Origin: Symsagittifera roscoffensis
Taxonomy: Eukaryota > Xenacoelomorpha > Acoela > Convolutidae
Length of the DNA: 64,000 nucleotides
NCBI RefSeq assembly: GCF_963678635.1
Contig: NC_087068.1
Location: 23,686,697-23,750,696, forward strand
Direction of reading: 5' to 3'
In this document: one piece after another, positions 31,261 through 40,505 of the stretch
How the letters are laid out: each line of letters begins with the position of its first letter
Numbering within the stretch: the first letter of the stretch is position 1
The notes under the pieces: model-generated
What the model saw: only the letters and a program-made list of their open reading frames with translations
Database searches by the model: none
What the model was told of the DNA's origin: nothing
Program-made: the position numbers and the translations under genes

Positions 31261-32668
31261 GTGCGGCCAGATCGGCCTCACAACCAATATGCACCGCATC
31301 TTGTTCGAGCATCGCGTTGTGTCCGATTCGTCTAACCTTCAGCTCCTCTTGACCAATGTATATCCGGCCAATCTGATCGTTCGCATCAGTTATGTGAGCT
31401 TTCGTGTAGATATTGATGCCATCCACATTCATCAGGATCGGGTAAGGGCCATGGACATCGATATAATGTCCGTCCACTTTCATCAGCCTCGGACCTCCCG
31501 TTGTGAGCAGCGCTCGCACTACCCTGGAGTCCAGTTTGGGATCCTTCTCCTTCAGGTAGTCGGCATAGATGTCCAGGTGGACTAGTGTAATCTCGGATGG
31601 TTCACTCAAGTTCTTGACCACCTGGTGCCATGCGACTGAGATGATGGACATTATTTTGGTCCCCTCCTTCGTCATGCCGAAAGTCTCACCAGATATAACG
31701 TTCAGTTTTAGTCCCTGTTTCTTGGGTTCCTCTTTGTCTTCTACTTTTGTCGTTTTACCCAGAACATTAAAACTTTCCCGAAGATCTGTGCTCTCCAGCT
31801 CCGACCTTACCCATTGCTCCCTTTCTTTCGTGGCTAGGTCCTGTTTGACATTCTGCAGCGCTGTCCTTGCCGCCGGGCCGTAATCCACCTTGAGTGGGCT
31901 AGACGGCTCTGCTTCGAGGTTCGAGGCTACCACCTCGTCAGGCCATGTCCTAACCTTTTTGGTCGTGAAGGTGCTCGGTGTCGTCTCCTTTCTCCGAGAT
32001 TCAGCCTCGTTCATCAGACGTGCTCGACTGGCCTTGACACCCGAAAGCGCCTCTTCGTGGCGGGGATGTTTCGCGTCCGCTACTGCGTCCCAAAATTGAG
32101 TACAATCCGACTTGAAGTGTCCCTCCAAATTACAGAAGAAATACCTCGGACCATATTTCATGATGAGCCCTCTGACGTACTCTTCATGATCCTCGTCGGT
32201 CGCGTCGGCGTCCTCGAGAAAGTAGCCTATGGCCTTCATGTTCTGTTTGTATGCAGAACACGCGGAAACGTGATGGTCCCTCGAACCACAATTCGCACAC
32301 GACCTCCTCTTATCCATGTCATCGCGAGGTTTGTACCAACTGGAATTCGCACCAGTGTTTGTCCCGCTATAGTTGCCATAATTGCTGTAACGGTTTTGCG
32401 CCCTCGGTTTTATGAGTAAAAACTCGCGTGACTTCATACGCAAGTCGTCAGGCGTGGGTACCTGGTCAAGCGACAGGGTGAAGTGAGTGGCCAACATCGT
32501 CTTCAACTCCTCACTCCTTACTCCATCCATGAACTTCGAAGCAATCGCCAAGTTTCGCTCGGATATTCTCTCATCCGGGTTGCTTCTCCTCCTAAGCAAT
32601 TCAAGGTAGTCCAAGAATTTATCTATGGATTCGTCATCTCTTTGACGTCTCTTTTCGAACTTCACCAT
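31238..32668 (-). pseudogene. gag: Copy B Gag: capsid end, zinc knuckles and start of protease region
   Basis: 476 codons. It begins inside the capsid-like region (VKFEKRRQRDDESIDKFLDY), continues to LLIKPRAQNRY, and then has two knuckles: CANCGSRDHHVSAC (canonical CCHC) and FFCNLEGHFKSDC, whose first cysteine has become tyrosine (RYFFC). A coiled, charged region and the Gag-Pro junction (VDGINIYTK) follow. Separated from the upstream capsid by a one-base deletion near 32681. Gag would coat RNA; this copy is interrupted. Confidence 0.8.
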
Positions 32669-33882
32669 AGCCTGGTGCCTTGTACTCCAGAGCCGAAACG
32701 ATTCAGCAGGATGTCGAATATCTTGCGAGCGCTGTCTCTCTCATTGGCTCTTTTCGCCATTACACAACTTAATGCAGTACCCTCCAGGTTGCTCGTCAGC
32801 GCGCTGCACTCTTGTTTCTTGGAGAGATTCTCTTCCTCAAAGTGTAACTTCATCACCTCTATCCAAGTATCAATGCAGCCGTCTGACTCGTCTTTATATG
32901 ACTTCGGCTTCTTCAGTGTCCTTCTTGACCTCTCTCCTCTCTCGGTTGACTTCGAGAGCTTGGTGATGAATGTTTCGAGAGATCTGTTCAGAGGCTCAAA
33001 CATCGAGGCATTCATCGTTGTGTCCTGTGAGACTGTAGTCAGATCTGGTACTGAACTGACTTGTGGCACGGTTGGCAACCTTGTCTCCGGGGTGGCATCT
33101 GCCTCCGGCGGGACTGGATTCGTCCAGCCAGGCCTCTGCGGGGCTGCCCTTGGCCGATCCTTGTTTCTAGGTTCGTAGTTCGTACTCGAGCCTTGCTGGG
33201 CTCTGGCATTGCTGCCCGTACCATCTCCAACATTCGCATGGCGTGAGCGCTCCCTTGGGTTGGAATGCTCCTGCCAACTACTCCCATTCAGGATCGCGTC
33301 AAGCTTCCGCATCATTAAGTCAGACTTTGCATCTAACCTCTTCTCAAGGCTAGTCATCGTGTGGGCGTAGGTACTATCATGATCGTTCAACAATCGTTCG
33401 ATCTCTCTGGTCATCCTAGCCTCTCTTTCGTATGACTCCTTGCTTGCCTGTGCCAGGCTCTCCGCCAGGCATTGATCGGTGTTGCGAATCAACTGAGCTT
33501 GATCAACCCTCGCCTGCGACTTCACGTGCGTTAGTTCATCTCTCAGATTCTCTTGACCCTTGTGAGCTCTCTCATCAACCTGATCTATTCTTTTAGTCAT
33601 GTCCCGTCTCAGTTCATCCAGACCATTCATTACGCCAGCGAACATGTCACTTATGTCGCCAGTGGCCCCAAATGACGGGGTTAGTCCCAGAGAAGATGAG
33701 GTCAACTGCGGCTGCAGCCTGGTGCTTGATGACGCACCGCCTTTTTGCTTGCTCATGGACGTCATTAATCTGTCGAAGGTTGATGACGCTCCCATCGTTA
33801 TCCCATCTGACATGGGCCTGGTCGGCGAGGCTGATGACGCCTTCCTGTTCTTATCGTTCCTTGGGCACGGTGTGAAGTTCAC
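32662..33882 (-). pseudogene. gag: Copy B Gag: coiled coil and capsid-like region
   Basis: 406 codons. A Ser/Thr-rich start leads into a heptad-like coiled coil (NGLDELRRDMTKRIDQVDER through EKRLDAKSDLMMRKLDAIL, residues about 85-200), a proline/arginine-rich hinge, then the capsid-like block (FEPLNRSLETFITKLSKS, DTWIEVMKLHFEEENLSKK, SALTSNLEGTALSCVMAKR). The frame is the same as the N-terminal piece, interrupted only by TAA at 33940-33942 where copies C and D have serine. Confidence 0.8.
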
Positions 33883-33939
33883 ATCCGGATGGGATGTCTC
33901 CGGGTAGTCATAACTGGAAGTTAAACCTACAGTTGGTAG

Positions 33940-34518
33940 TTACGCCATGCGCTCGTCGTACAAAGACTTCCAGCTCTTCTTGGCCTTCGAACCCGGTTGT
34001 TCTTCACTCGGGCTTATACTCGACATCATTGCGTTGTTGCTCTGCTTGGCCAGAGATGAGTGGGTACTAGCCGAATGTGAGTATTCTCCCCTCCACCTGT
34101 GACTCTTGGTCTCCGATTTGGACATTCCCTTGAATAAGACTTCCTCTCGCGGCTCGACCTCGGAACGCTCCGAGGTCTCCTCCGTCCTCTCGACTTCCTC
34201 CCGCTCGAGGTCCTCGCTCGGCTCAAAGTTGGGTCGAATGAGCGTCTGTTCTTCCTCGTCAAAGGGGTCCACAAGCGTTTCGCTCGCGGTTCCGGTTTTG
34301 GCGCTCCGCCTTTGATTGCCATCGAGGTTTTTCTCGCTCCTCAATCTCATTTCGCACACTGAAAGATCAGGTTGACCTTTAGTCGATTCGTTTTCGGCAA
34401 ACACGTCGGAGGCGCTGCGAAACGAGGACTGGCTACGCCTAGTTTTAAATTTTCGCGTGCTGCCCTTACTCAGCCTGGGAATCTTAGTAGTCGATCCTAA
34501 CGAGTCCCTGCGCTGCAT
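33940..34518 (-). pseudogene. gag: Copy B Gag N-terminus
   Basis: 192 codons from the first methionine after the leader. The N-terminal sequence (MQRRDSLGSTTKIPRLSKG) is shared with copies C and D, which supports the start. It is basic first, then rich in Glu and Ser (REEVERTEETSERSEVEPRE), with no known domain. It ends at a TCA to TAA change; otherwise the frame would continue through the capsid. Confidence 0.75.
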
Positions 34519-35085
34519 GCTTTGTTACAAAAACAATTTTCGTATGGTTTAATGGCGATGCACACGTACCGCAAACAAATTCAAGTTAAATTACTTAACG
34601 CTGCCTCCTCGATCTCGTAAGTATCAAGAGTGTCTCTTAGATTTCTCAATGACAATATTAGTGACTCCGCTAGAGTTACACACACAGGGCCTGCTCAGTA
34701 CTGATATAATGCTAGCTCAACCTTGTCGTATATTATAACAGTATCACACAATTTTCACAAGATATAATCAACACACCAAACACAATAGATAATCAGATAA
34801 GAATATCCTATAGGTGACAGCGACCTTTTGTCAGTATCAATTTATCGCCACACAATTTATCAAGTCACTGCTTTGTTAAAATTAAACAATCTTTGATAAA
34901 AAGCAGTGATGACTCAGAAACAGATCAATAAAACTTAGTCTTAAAGAAAAAGACTTCCCTCAATCGGAACGATCCGAAAGAACAAAGCCCAGGACACAGT
35001 CTTCTCAAGTGGGTGTGTATTTGCTTAATACACCCACCGAGGTCTTCTTTTAGGTGCCCTGCGATTTTAACGGGTGAAACGTCTA
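34519..35085 (-). other. Copy B leader, shortened
   Basis: About 570 bases. It matches the Gag-proximal leader of copies C and D up to GGTGCCCTGCGA near 35064, then jumps to the LTR-adjacent AAACGTCTA, so about 2.5 kb is missing and with it the candidate primer-binding site. Hairpin 1 is retained. At the junction, the 13 bases ATTTTAACGGGTG (35064-35076) are the reverse complement of 36283-36295 in the 3' UTR of copy C. Confidence 0.75.
35009..35037 (-). promoter_or_regulatory. Conserved leader hairpin 1 (copy B)
   Basis: GTGGGTGTGTAT pairs with ATACACCCAC with one bulged base. Same position relative to Gag as in copies A, C and D. Confidence 0.7.
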
Positions 35086-35970
35086 TGTAACATTCGCCCA
35101 AATACTACACAGCGACGGAGCGTAGAAAAAGTACCTATTAACGACTGGCAGGCGTCAGTTACCTTAGTCCTACTCGTTTTTCACCGTCTCGACCTTGCCA
35201 GTTGATTTTCTGGTCTGTTTAGGGCAAAGTAAAAAGTTACCATTTTTAGGCCATCAGTCAAACGACTTTTGATCAGCTTTCGTTTACATGCGAACGCAAC
35301 CACATAGCTGAGTCTCGGATCCTCAGACTACGTGATTGTCATTAAAAACACGGCTCGAACAACCTATTTTAATATGTTTTTGTGTGACAGTTCTATATTA
35401 AATCCATTGGAGATGGATTGACCCTTTCCTCTTTCTAGCTACTCATATTCTAAAATATCAAACTATACCGGTGTTAATTTAAAGTTTCACGACATCCAAG
35501 TAGCTACACAGTCAATTTTATACAGTCCCTTCACATAAAACAGTCTCTGGGGGACCAAGCCTCCGCTCCCGTAATATTCCTGCGATAACGCTCTTATCTC
35601 TTCTAATTTGTGGTACGGGAGGGTTCCGTGGAATATTCCTTCCCCACTGAAGCTTCCTTCTCCACTAATATCCGCCGATAAGGGTCTTATCGTGCGTTGT
35701 TGCCACGATAAGAGGCTTCGTATTTTCCGTCTCTTGTGCGGCCGTTTTTCACACTATTTGGCGTTATTCTGATTTTATCAGCTTTTTTGGTCAAAGTGGC
35801 CGTTTTTCGTCTTTCTGAGAAATATCAACTTGAAAATCGAAATTTTAAAAATAGAAAATTTCACAATACTTCGACCCTCCTTTCAAGCACTTTTTTGCTG
35901 TTAAGGCCTTTTCTCTCTGATTCGTGCTTCGTCGGAAGGTTGCGCTGTGCCAATCTGGCAGAATGGCACA
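35086..35970 (-). repeat. Shared LTR: 5' LTR of copy B and 3' LTR of copy C
   Basis: 885 bp, TGTAACATTCGCC to GAATGGCACA. Copy B's leader abuts the left end and the polypurine tract plus ORF4 side of copy C abuts the right end, so one LTR serves both elements. It resembles 57911-58783 much more closely than 16397-17279. Confidence 0.88.
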
Positions 35971-35983
35971 TACTCCCCGGACA
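35971..35983 (-). other. Polypurine tract of copy C
   Basis: Minus strand TTGTCCGGGGAGTA directly adjoining the LTR, same as in copy B and similar to several internal motifs in pol. Confidence 0.6.
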
Positions 35984-36720
35984 ATTCCCTATCAATGTCC
36001 CTATTGATCGCATAACACCGGGTTATCGTCAAGTAGTGTTCCAGTTTTCTGTAATCAATCTTACAAATCGCATAAGAAAATGAAATTTATCTACCCCACC
36101 TCAACTCACTACGTGTTCACAAATGGCATCGTACTACATCTCACTGCCTCTCAACATTTTCACAAAATTTGCACCATGAGGAGTGTCCTAGATAAAATTT
36201 CTTTTCTGACTACTTACGTCGTCTTGCCATAAAACTTCTTTTCGCTCTTTGTGATTAAAAAGTGGGACGTGGCACGGCCACGCACCCGTTAAAATTAACT
36301 TAACTTCACTCACCAAATATAATCAGTCATTTATGCGGTCCTTTCAATATTAAAACTAAGAAACTCTGTGGCTAGGAAAGTTATTGAGTTACCCACCCTT
36401 CTCGAGCGAGTTTACTCAAACTTACCATGTCGCCACACAGTGAATTCGTGTCTTACACAGGTTAAAAACTTCAATCGTGTTTAAATAGGTAAATATACTC
36501 ACCTATGTTCTATATATACATACATAAATAGTCATAACTAAAATTTCTTTTTCAACAATTTAACAATTGTAACAATTTTCAAAGTTTGGTTTGACCAAAC
36601 TAAATCAAAACAAAAAGTTTAACAAGTTCAATAATCAAAACTTGGTTGATTGGTTTAAGTTTTAGCACACAAAGACAATCAAGTTTTCTTTTCTCCTTCT
36701 CTTCTCTTTTTTGTTCGTCT
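35984..36720 (-). other. Copy C 3' untranslated region
   Basis: About 740 non-coding bases nearly identical to 17293-18063. No open frame of interest. It contains CACCCGTTAAAAT (36283-36295), whose reverse complement appears as filler at the copy B leader deletion. Confidence 0.65.
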
Positions 36721-37629
36721 TCACTCCATCGCTTCTCCATCCTGATCTTCAGCTTCGCTGTCTTCTAATACTTTCTCCAGCATGTCCATGGAGTTGCGGG
36801 CCGTGCCCCAACTCTCCTGTTCCAACAGCCTCGGTTTGCAACAAGGTAGCAAGTCAACATTAACCTTTTGCTCCCGGTTTCTGCAAAAGCTGTTGTGAAG
36901 ACATAGGCTCACATTTCGTTCTAGGTCAGCTCTTAAGACCTTTTTCTTCTCATCTTCAGTCACACAAGGCGCTCCAGCTACTCGCTTTACCGCCGTGTTG
37001 ACCGCGTTTCTGTGCGTCAGGAATGCTCTCTTATAGGCTCCTGGTCCTATATCTAGCTGGAAAGATTGATAGGCTTCCGTGTTCCTCGACATGTGACGCT
37101 TCGCGCGTTCATACATCCATGATGTCATCACTGCACGGAACCAAGGCATCAATCCTTGCCTTGACCATATTCTTTCAATGACTTTATGTATTCTCAGAAC
37201 CTTGCAGGTGGTTCTGAAAAGATCCAATTCACGACTCATCCTCACGTTGCTCAGCTGCTCAGGAGTCGGCACGGCCGTCTCCTGTTCACTTGTGTCCGCG
37301 TTAGCCTCCAACCATCTCACTGCCAGCATGGCACTAACCACCACGATTGACACCTGTTTATTCTGATCGGGCAACCCCGTAGAGTATAACTCCTCCACGT
37401 CCCATACTAGCATCAGATTCCCGCGTTTGGGGTACCACAACGTCTGCGCCAGGCAGTGGCAAGGATACTCCCCATGGGTTCTCACTATGTTCCTTCGGGT
37501 CCGATACCCTGAGGCTCCCAGCAACTGTTCCACCTCCATCAGAATTCTGTGTAAGTCGTCTTTCTCTTCTATGGTGGGGAATTCAGTGGGTAACACTCCA
37601 CTCGCTTTCTGTTTCTGGAACTCACTCAC
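36721..37629 (-). CDS. Copy C ORF4, unknown 302-residue protein
   Basis: Open for all 302 codons and the same length as ORF4 of copy B. Only a few residues differ, for example TTAVKR versus NTAVKR, EVEKKEV versus EDEKKKV and the acidic tail. It starts 25 bases after the end of the ORF3 frame, the same spacing as in copy B. I do not recognise the protein. It is predicted soluble, with conserved Cys/His clusters (CHCLAQTLWYP, LLPCCKP). The strong conservation could reflect recent duplication or selection. Confidence 0.7.
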   Translation of the reverse strand: MSEFQKQKASGVLPTEFPTIEEKDDLHRILMEVEQLLGASGYRTRRNIVRTHGEYPCHCLAQTLWYPKRGNLMLVWDVEELYSTGLPDQNKQVSIVVVSAMLAVRWLEANADTSEQETAVPTPEQLSNVRMSRELDLFRTTCKVLRIHKVIERIWSRQGLMPWFRAVMTSWMYERAKRHMSRNTEAYQSFQLDIGPGAYKRAFLTHRNAVNTAVKRVAGAPCVTEDEKKKVLRADLERNVSLCLHNSFCRNREQKVNVDLLPCCKPRLLEQESWGTARNSMDMLEKVLEDSEAEDQDGEAME

Positions 37630-37653
37630 ATTGCCTTCGTTTAATCTCAGAAA

Positions 37654-39774
37654 CTATTCGCCCACTACGTCTTGCAACTCGCCTTCAGATATCTTCGGGA
37701 CTGCCCGAAAGATCTTTGCCAACAAATCATATGACCTCTCCGACATTCTGGCCAACCTCACACACTTTGGCACAGAGAAAAGTTGATCAATCAATACCTG
37801 CTGTGTCCTCGCATCCATCACCACCATGTGTGTAGGATATCTAATACTGCAATATGGTACGGAGCTTGAACCCACCAGATACTTTGAACCAGTCGGTTTA
37901 TGATAGGCCTCACTATCTTTCAGATTCATCTCGTTCTCCAGAGCTTCTCTCCAGCCTCCGATCTTCTGCTCCGTCTGCAATGCTCCAGGGAATACTTCCA
38001 CGCTGAGGGACGTCACTAGCTCATGGGCACGCTCCAGGCGCTCAAGCGATTCAATCGAACTCGTCATGCTACAAAATCCCAAGGCTGTGATCAAATTTAC
38101 GTCCGTCACCCCATGACAGTCCGCGACCAACTCCATACCACTTTTATCCGACATGCTCAGTCTTCCGTACAATCGTGCCAGTTGCCGATGCTGCTCGCTC
38201 AGCGTAACCAGGCAGTGTCCCAGGTTACAAACATGTCCTTCCATCCCACTGTGTTGAGCCAAGCATGTGCCTTGCTTCAACCAATTACTCGATGGACCTT
38301 CCTCGGACAGCTCCGTGGATGGGTTGCTCTTCCGCTTCGTCAATCTCATGGCCAGCAGATGATGTATCATGGCCAGATCATGTAAACTCGCGTCATCATC
38401 TAGGTCCAACGTGATATCCGCCGTCATGTCCCAGATTAAACCGGCATTAGGATGAGGGCACCACGAAGACTTCATGAGTTCCCACTTCGTCACTAGACTG
38501 GTTTTCAAGGGACCGTCCCAAGAACCACAATCAAAACTCACTTGCCCCTTTAGCTCGGGAACCGAGGGTTCGACCACTCGTTCTTCCAAGATAATTCCCA
38601 GCTTGGGTTGTTTCACCATCAGCATCCCAGTTTCTTTAATACGTTCAACCCAGAAATTGAGTACTATGACTTGCTCATAGTCGAAGTACGCTTCTCTGGC
38701 TTCTTCATTCACGAAGGGGTTATACGCCATCCCCGGTATGCCAGACACATATTGGAACGACTTCAGTTTCCCTAGTGTTGCAAACTCTTTTTGTCCCTTG
38801 ACTGCTTCAATCAACTCCCGGCTCACTTTCAATTCTTTGTTGGAATATCTTCTCACCTCTTCCAACTTGCGATAGCTCTCCATGTCATTCGACTCCTTGT
38901 TTGGTACAGTCAACGGCATGTCTTGATATAGTTCCACCACGAACCTGACAAAGCAAAGGGCATCCTTACGCTTAGCCCATGCTATCGCAGAATCGTCTTT
39001 CGAAATCAACGCTCGCAGAGCTTCCATCAACTCCAGCTCCTGTTCCCGTGATTTCGAATCATTACTGGCTTCATACTCCGCCCTCTTGAGGTCCATCAAG
39101 CACCAAGTCAACCGTACTTGCAGATCAGTTCTCACGCAAGGATGAGCCAGGTATGCTGCCACCGTAGCAGGTGCATGCATCGCCTCGTCGAAGTATCTCT
39201 GGAGGGCCGCCCTCCAGGAGATTTCTAGTAGTTTTTCCAATCCAATTTCATTCGCTTCAGAGGACATTACCGTGCCGTATTCTTTTCGATTTAAGTTTGA
39301 ATTCTCCGTGAGCTCTTTCAGATATTCCTGCATGGCTCGCTTCTCGCTCCAAGCCATCAGGTGCCCTCTCGCGGAGTTTCTCGCTTTCAACATCTCCACA
39401 TAACCTCCTGCTGGATCTCCTATATGGACTGATTCCGGCACAGTAACTCGACTGTACTCGACCACGTCGAGTTGTCCTTCCAGCTTCAACTTGGCTATGT
39501 TGGTCCGCGAGGGCCTGTAATCTTCAAGTCCTCCAGATCCACATTGACTGATGATCTCCATCTCTAATTTAGTATCTGCCAGGGTTCGTGCTGTTTTCTT
39601 TGATCTTACGGCAGTCGTGGTCAGACCTGCCAAGAGCATAGGGGGTATCAGATTCTCTTTTTCTCCCCCTGTCAGCGTTGCACCATCTCCTTGCCCGCTC
39701 TCGCCTGAACGACCTGCGCCCGTTAGAGAGGTCACCACTGCGCTGGCTCTCGACTTCACCACTCTCGGGTTCAT
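37654..39774 (-). CDS. Copy C ORF3, C-terminal part (706 codons), unknown
   Basis: This corresponds to the last 700 residues of copy B ORF3 and is almost identical to it. The apparent start methionine (MNPRVVKSRAS) is internal in copy B; here a missing T in a short T run near 39792 breaks the frame. The region has an alpha-helical feel with conserved blocks (YQDMPLTVPNKES, YNPFVNEEAREAYFDYEQV, FDCGSWDGPLKTSLV, GMEGHVCNLGHCLVTLS) but no motif I can assign. No membrane segment or signal peptide. Possibly a structural or host-interaction part of the accessory protein. Confidence 0.65.
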   Translation of the reverse strand: MNPRVVKSRASAVVTSLTGAGRSGESGQGDGATLTGGEKENLIPPMLLAGLTTTAVRSKKTARTLADTKLEMEIISQCGSGGLEDYRPSRTNIAKLKLEGQLDVVEYSRVTVPESVHIGDPAGGYVEMLKARNSARGHLMAWSEKRAMQEYLKELTENSNLNRKEYGTVMSSEANEIGLEKLLEISWRAALQRYFDEAMHAPATVAAYLAHPCVRTDLQVRLTWCLMDLKRAEYEASNDSKSREQELELMEALRALISKDDSAIAWAKRKDALCFVRFVVELYQDMPLTVPNKESNDMESYRKLEEVRRYSNKELKVSRELIEAVKGQKEFATLGKLKSFQYVSGIPGMAYNPFVNEEAREAYFDYEQVIVLNFWVERIKETGMLMVKQPKLGIILEERVVEPSVPELKGQVSFDCGSWDGPLKTSLVTKWELMKSSWCPHPNAGLIWDMTADITLDLDDDASLHDLAMIHHLLAMRLTKRKSNPSTELSEEGPSSNWLKQGTCLAQHSGMEGHVCNLGHCLVTLSEQHRQLARLYGRLSMSDKSGMELVADCHGVTDVNLITALGFCSMTSSIESLERLERAHELVTSLSVEVFPGALQTEQKIGGWREALENEMNLKDSEAYHKPTGSKYLVGSSSVPYCSIRYPTHMVVMDARTQQVLIDQLFSVPKCVRLARMSERSYDLLAKIFRAVPKISEGELQDVVGE

Positions 39775-40502
39775 GGCTCGACTTCCTGTTTCCCTTTTAG
39801 TCGCTTCAGCCCCTTCCTGGCTCGTCTAACAGGTAATTTCTTTGCAACCTGCTGATCATCGGCACTGTCTTCTGTTACTGACTCGGTCAGAACATCCGAC
39901 TCCATGGATTTCACTATTTTCTCCAGGACCTCACGCATGATGGGTTGGTTCAATCCCACCTTCATTATGGACTGCGTCCCATATCGCCTTATCACTTCCC
40001 ATGATCTTTCCATGAAACTCACTCGGCTCCAAGTTGCCCCTGTCTTGTTTTCTAACTCACTTTGATATCTCTCCCATTCCTCTTCCGGCAGCGTGCTCAG
40101 GAAGGATACCCTCATTGATTCTTCGATTTTTCTCCTCCTTGGTGACTCATGGAGCAATCTCTGCGGATCCCTGCTTCGGCATTCTCTCGCCTGGCTCATT
40201 GGGTCTATCGGGAATAAGTCGGCCGACGCCTCCTTTGTAGGGGACATGAAAGACGATGGCGTCATTAGCAATAGACTCCCATCGACTTCCCCATCGTCGT
40301 CTTCACTAAACCGGTATTCTAGCAAGTCTCTCTCTAACGCTCCCAGATCTGTCTCACCCGGTTTTCCCGTCTTTCCCTCGATGTCGTCGTCGTCATCGTC
40401 CTGATCCATCAATTCATCATCACCTGCATCAGGTTTCGGCCTGGGTCCTGAAGGTCCTTGTCGTGAGTCTGTGCCCGAGTCCGGCCGAGCCGGTACGGTC
40501 AT
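39771..40502 (-). CDS. Copy C 243-codon frame: acidic region joined to ORF3 segment
   Basis: Begins three bases after the stop of the upstream 558-codon ORF (TGA GAC ATG). Residues 1-140 are proline-rich and then strongly acidic (LMDQDDDDDDIEG), and absent from copy B. From STLPEEEWERYQSELENKTG onward it matches copy B residues 1031-1150. It ends early because of the one-base deletion near 39792; without it the frame would run into the 706-codon part. The original protein was therefore probably about 950 residues long. Function unknown. Confidence 0.6.
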   Translation of the reverse strand: MTVPARPDSGTDSRQGPSGPRPKPDAGDDELMDQDDDDDDIEGKTGKPGETDLGALERDLLEYRFSEDDDGEVDGSLLLMTPSSFMSPTKEASADLFPIDPMSQARECRSRDPQRLLHESPRRRKIEESMRVSFLSTLPEEEWERYQSELENKTGATWSRVSFMERSWEVIRRYGTQSIMKVGLNQPIMREVLEKIVKSMESDVLTESVTEDSADDQQVAKKLPVRRARKGLKRLKGKQEVEP

Positions 40503-40505
40503 GTC

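Larger units (their letters stand above)
16397..35970 (-). mobile_element. Copy B: giant LTR retrotransposon with ORF3/ORF4 module, 19.6 kb
   Basis: On the minus strand: shared 5' LTR (35086-35970), a shortened leader, gag, protease, RT, RNase H, integrase, macrodomain-like region, hairpin spacer, ORF3, ORF4, 3' UTR, polypurine tract and 3' LTR (16397-17279). The leader lacks about 2.5 kb present in copies C and D, and ORF3 lacks about 1.7-2.3 kb present in copy C. Gag-pol has about seven disabling lesions while ORF3 and ORF4 are open. Its two flanking LTRs differ more from each other than the two LTRs of copy C do. Confidence 0.88.

Noticed and set aside
39771-39774. ATGA overlap of the 243- and 706-codon frames in copy C as a translational coupling site
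   Set aside because: Copy B is continuous in frame here and differs by one T in a T run, so the overlap comes from a one-base deletion.
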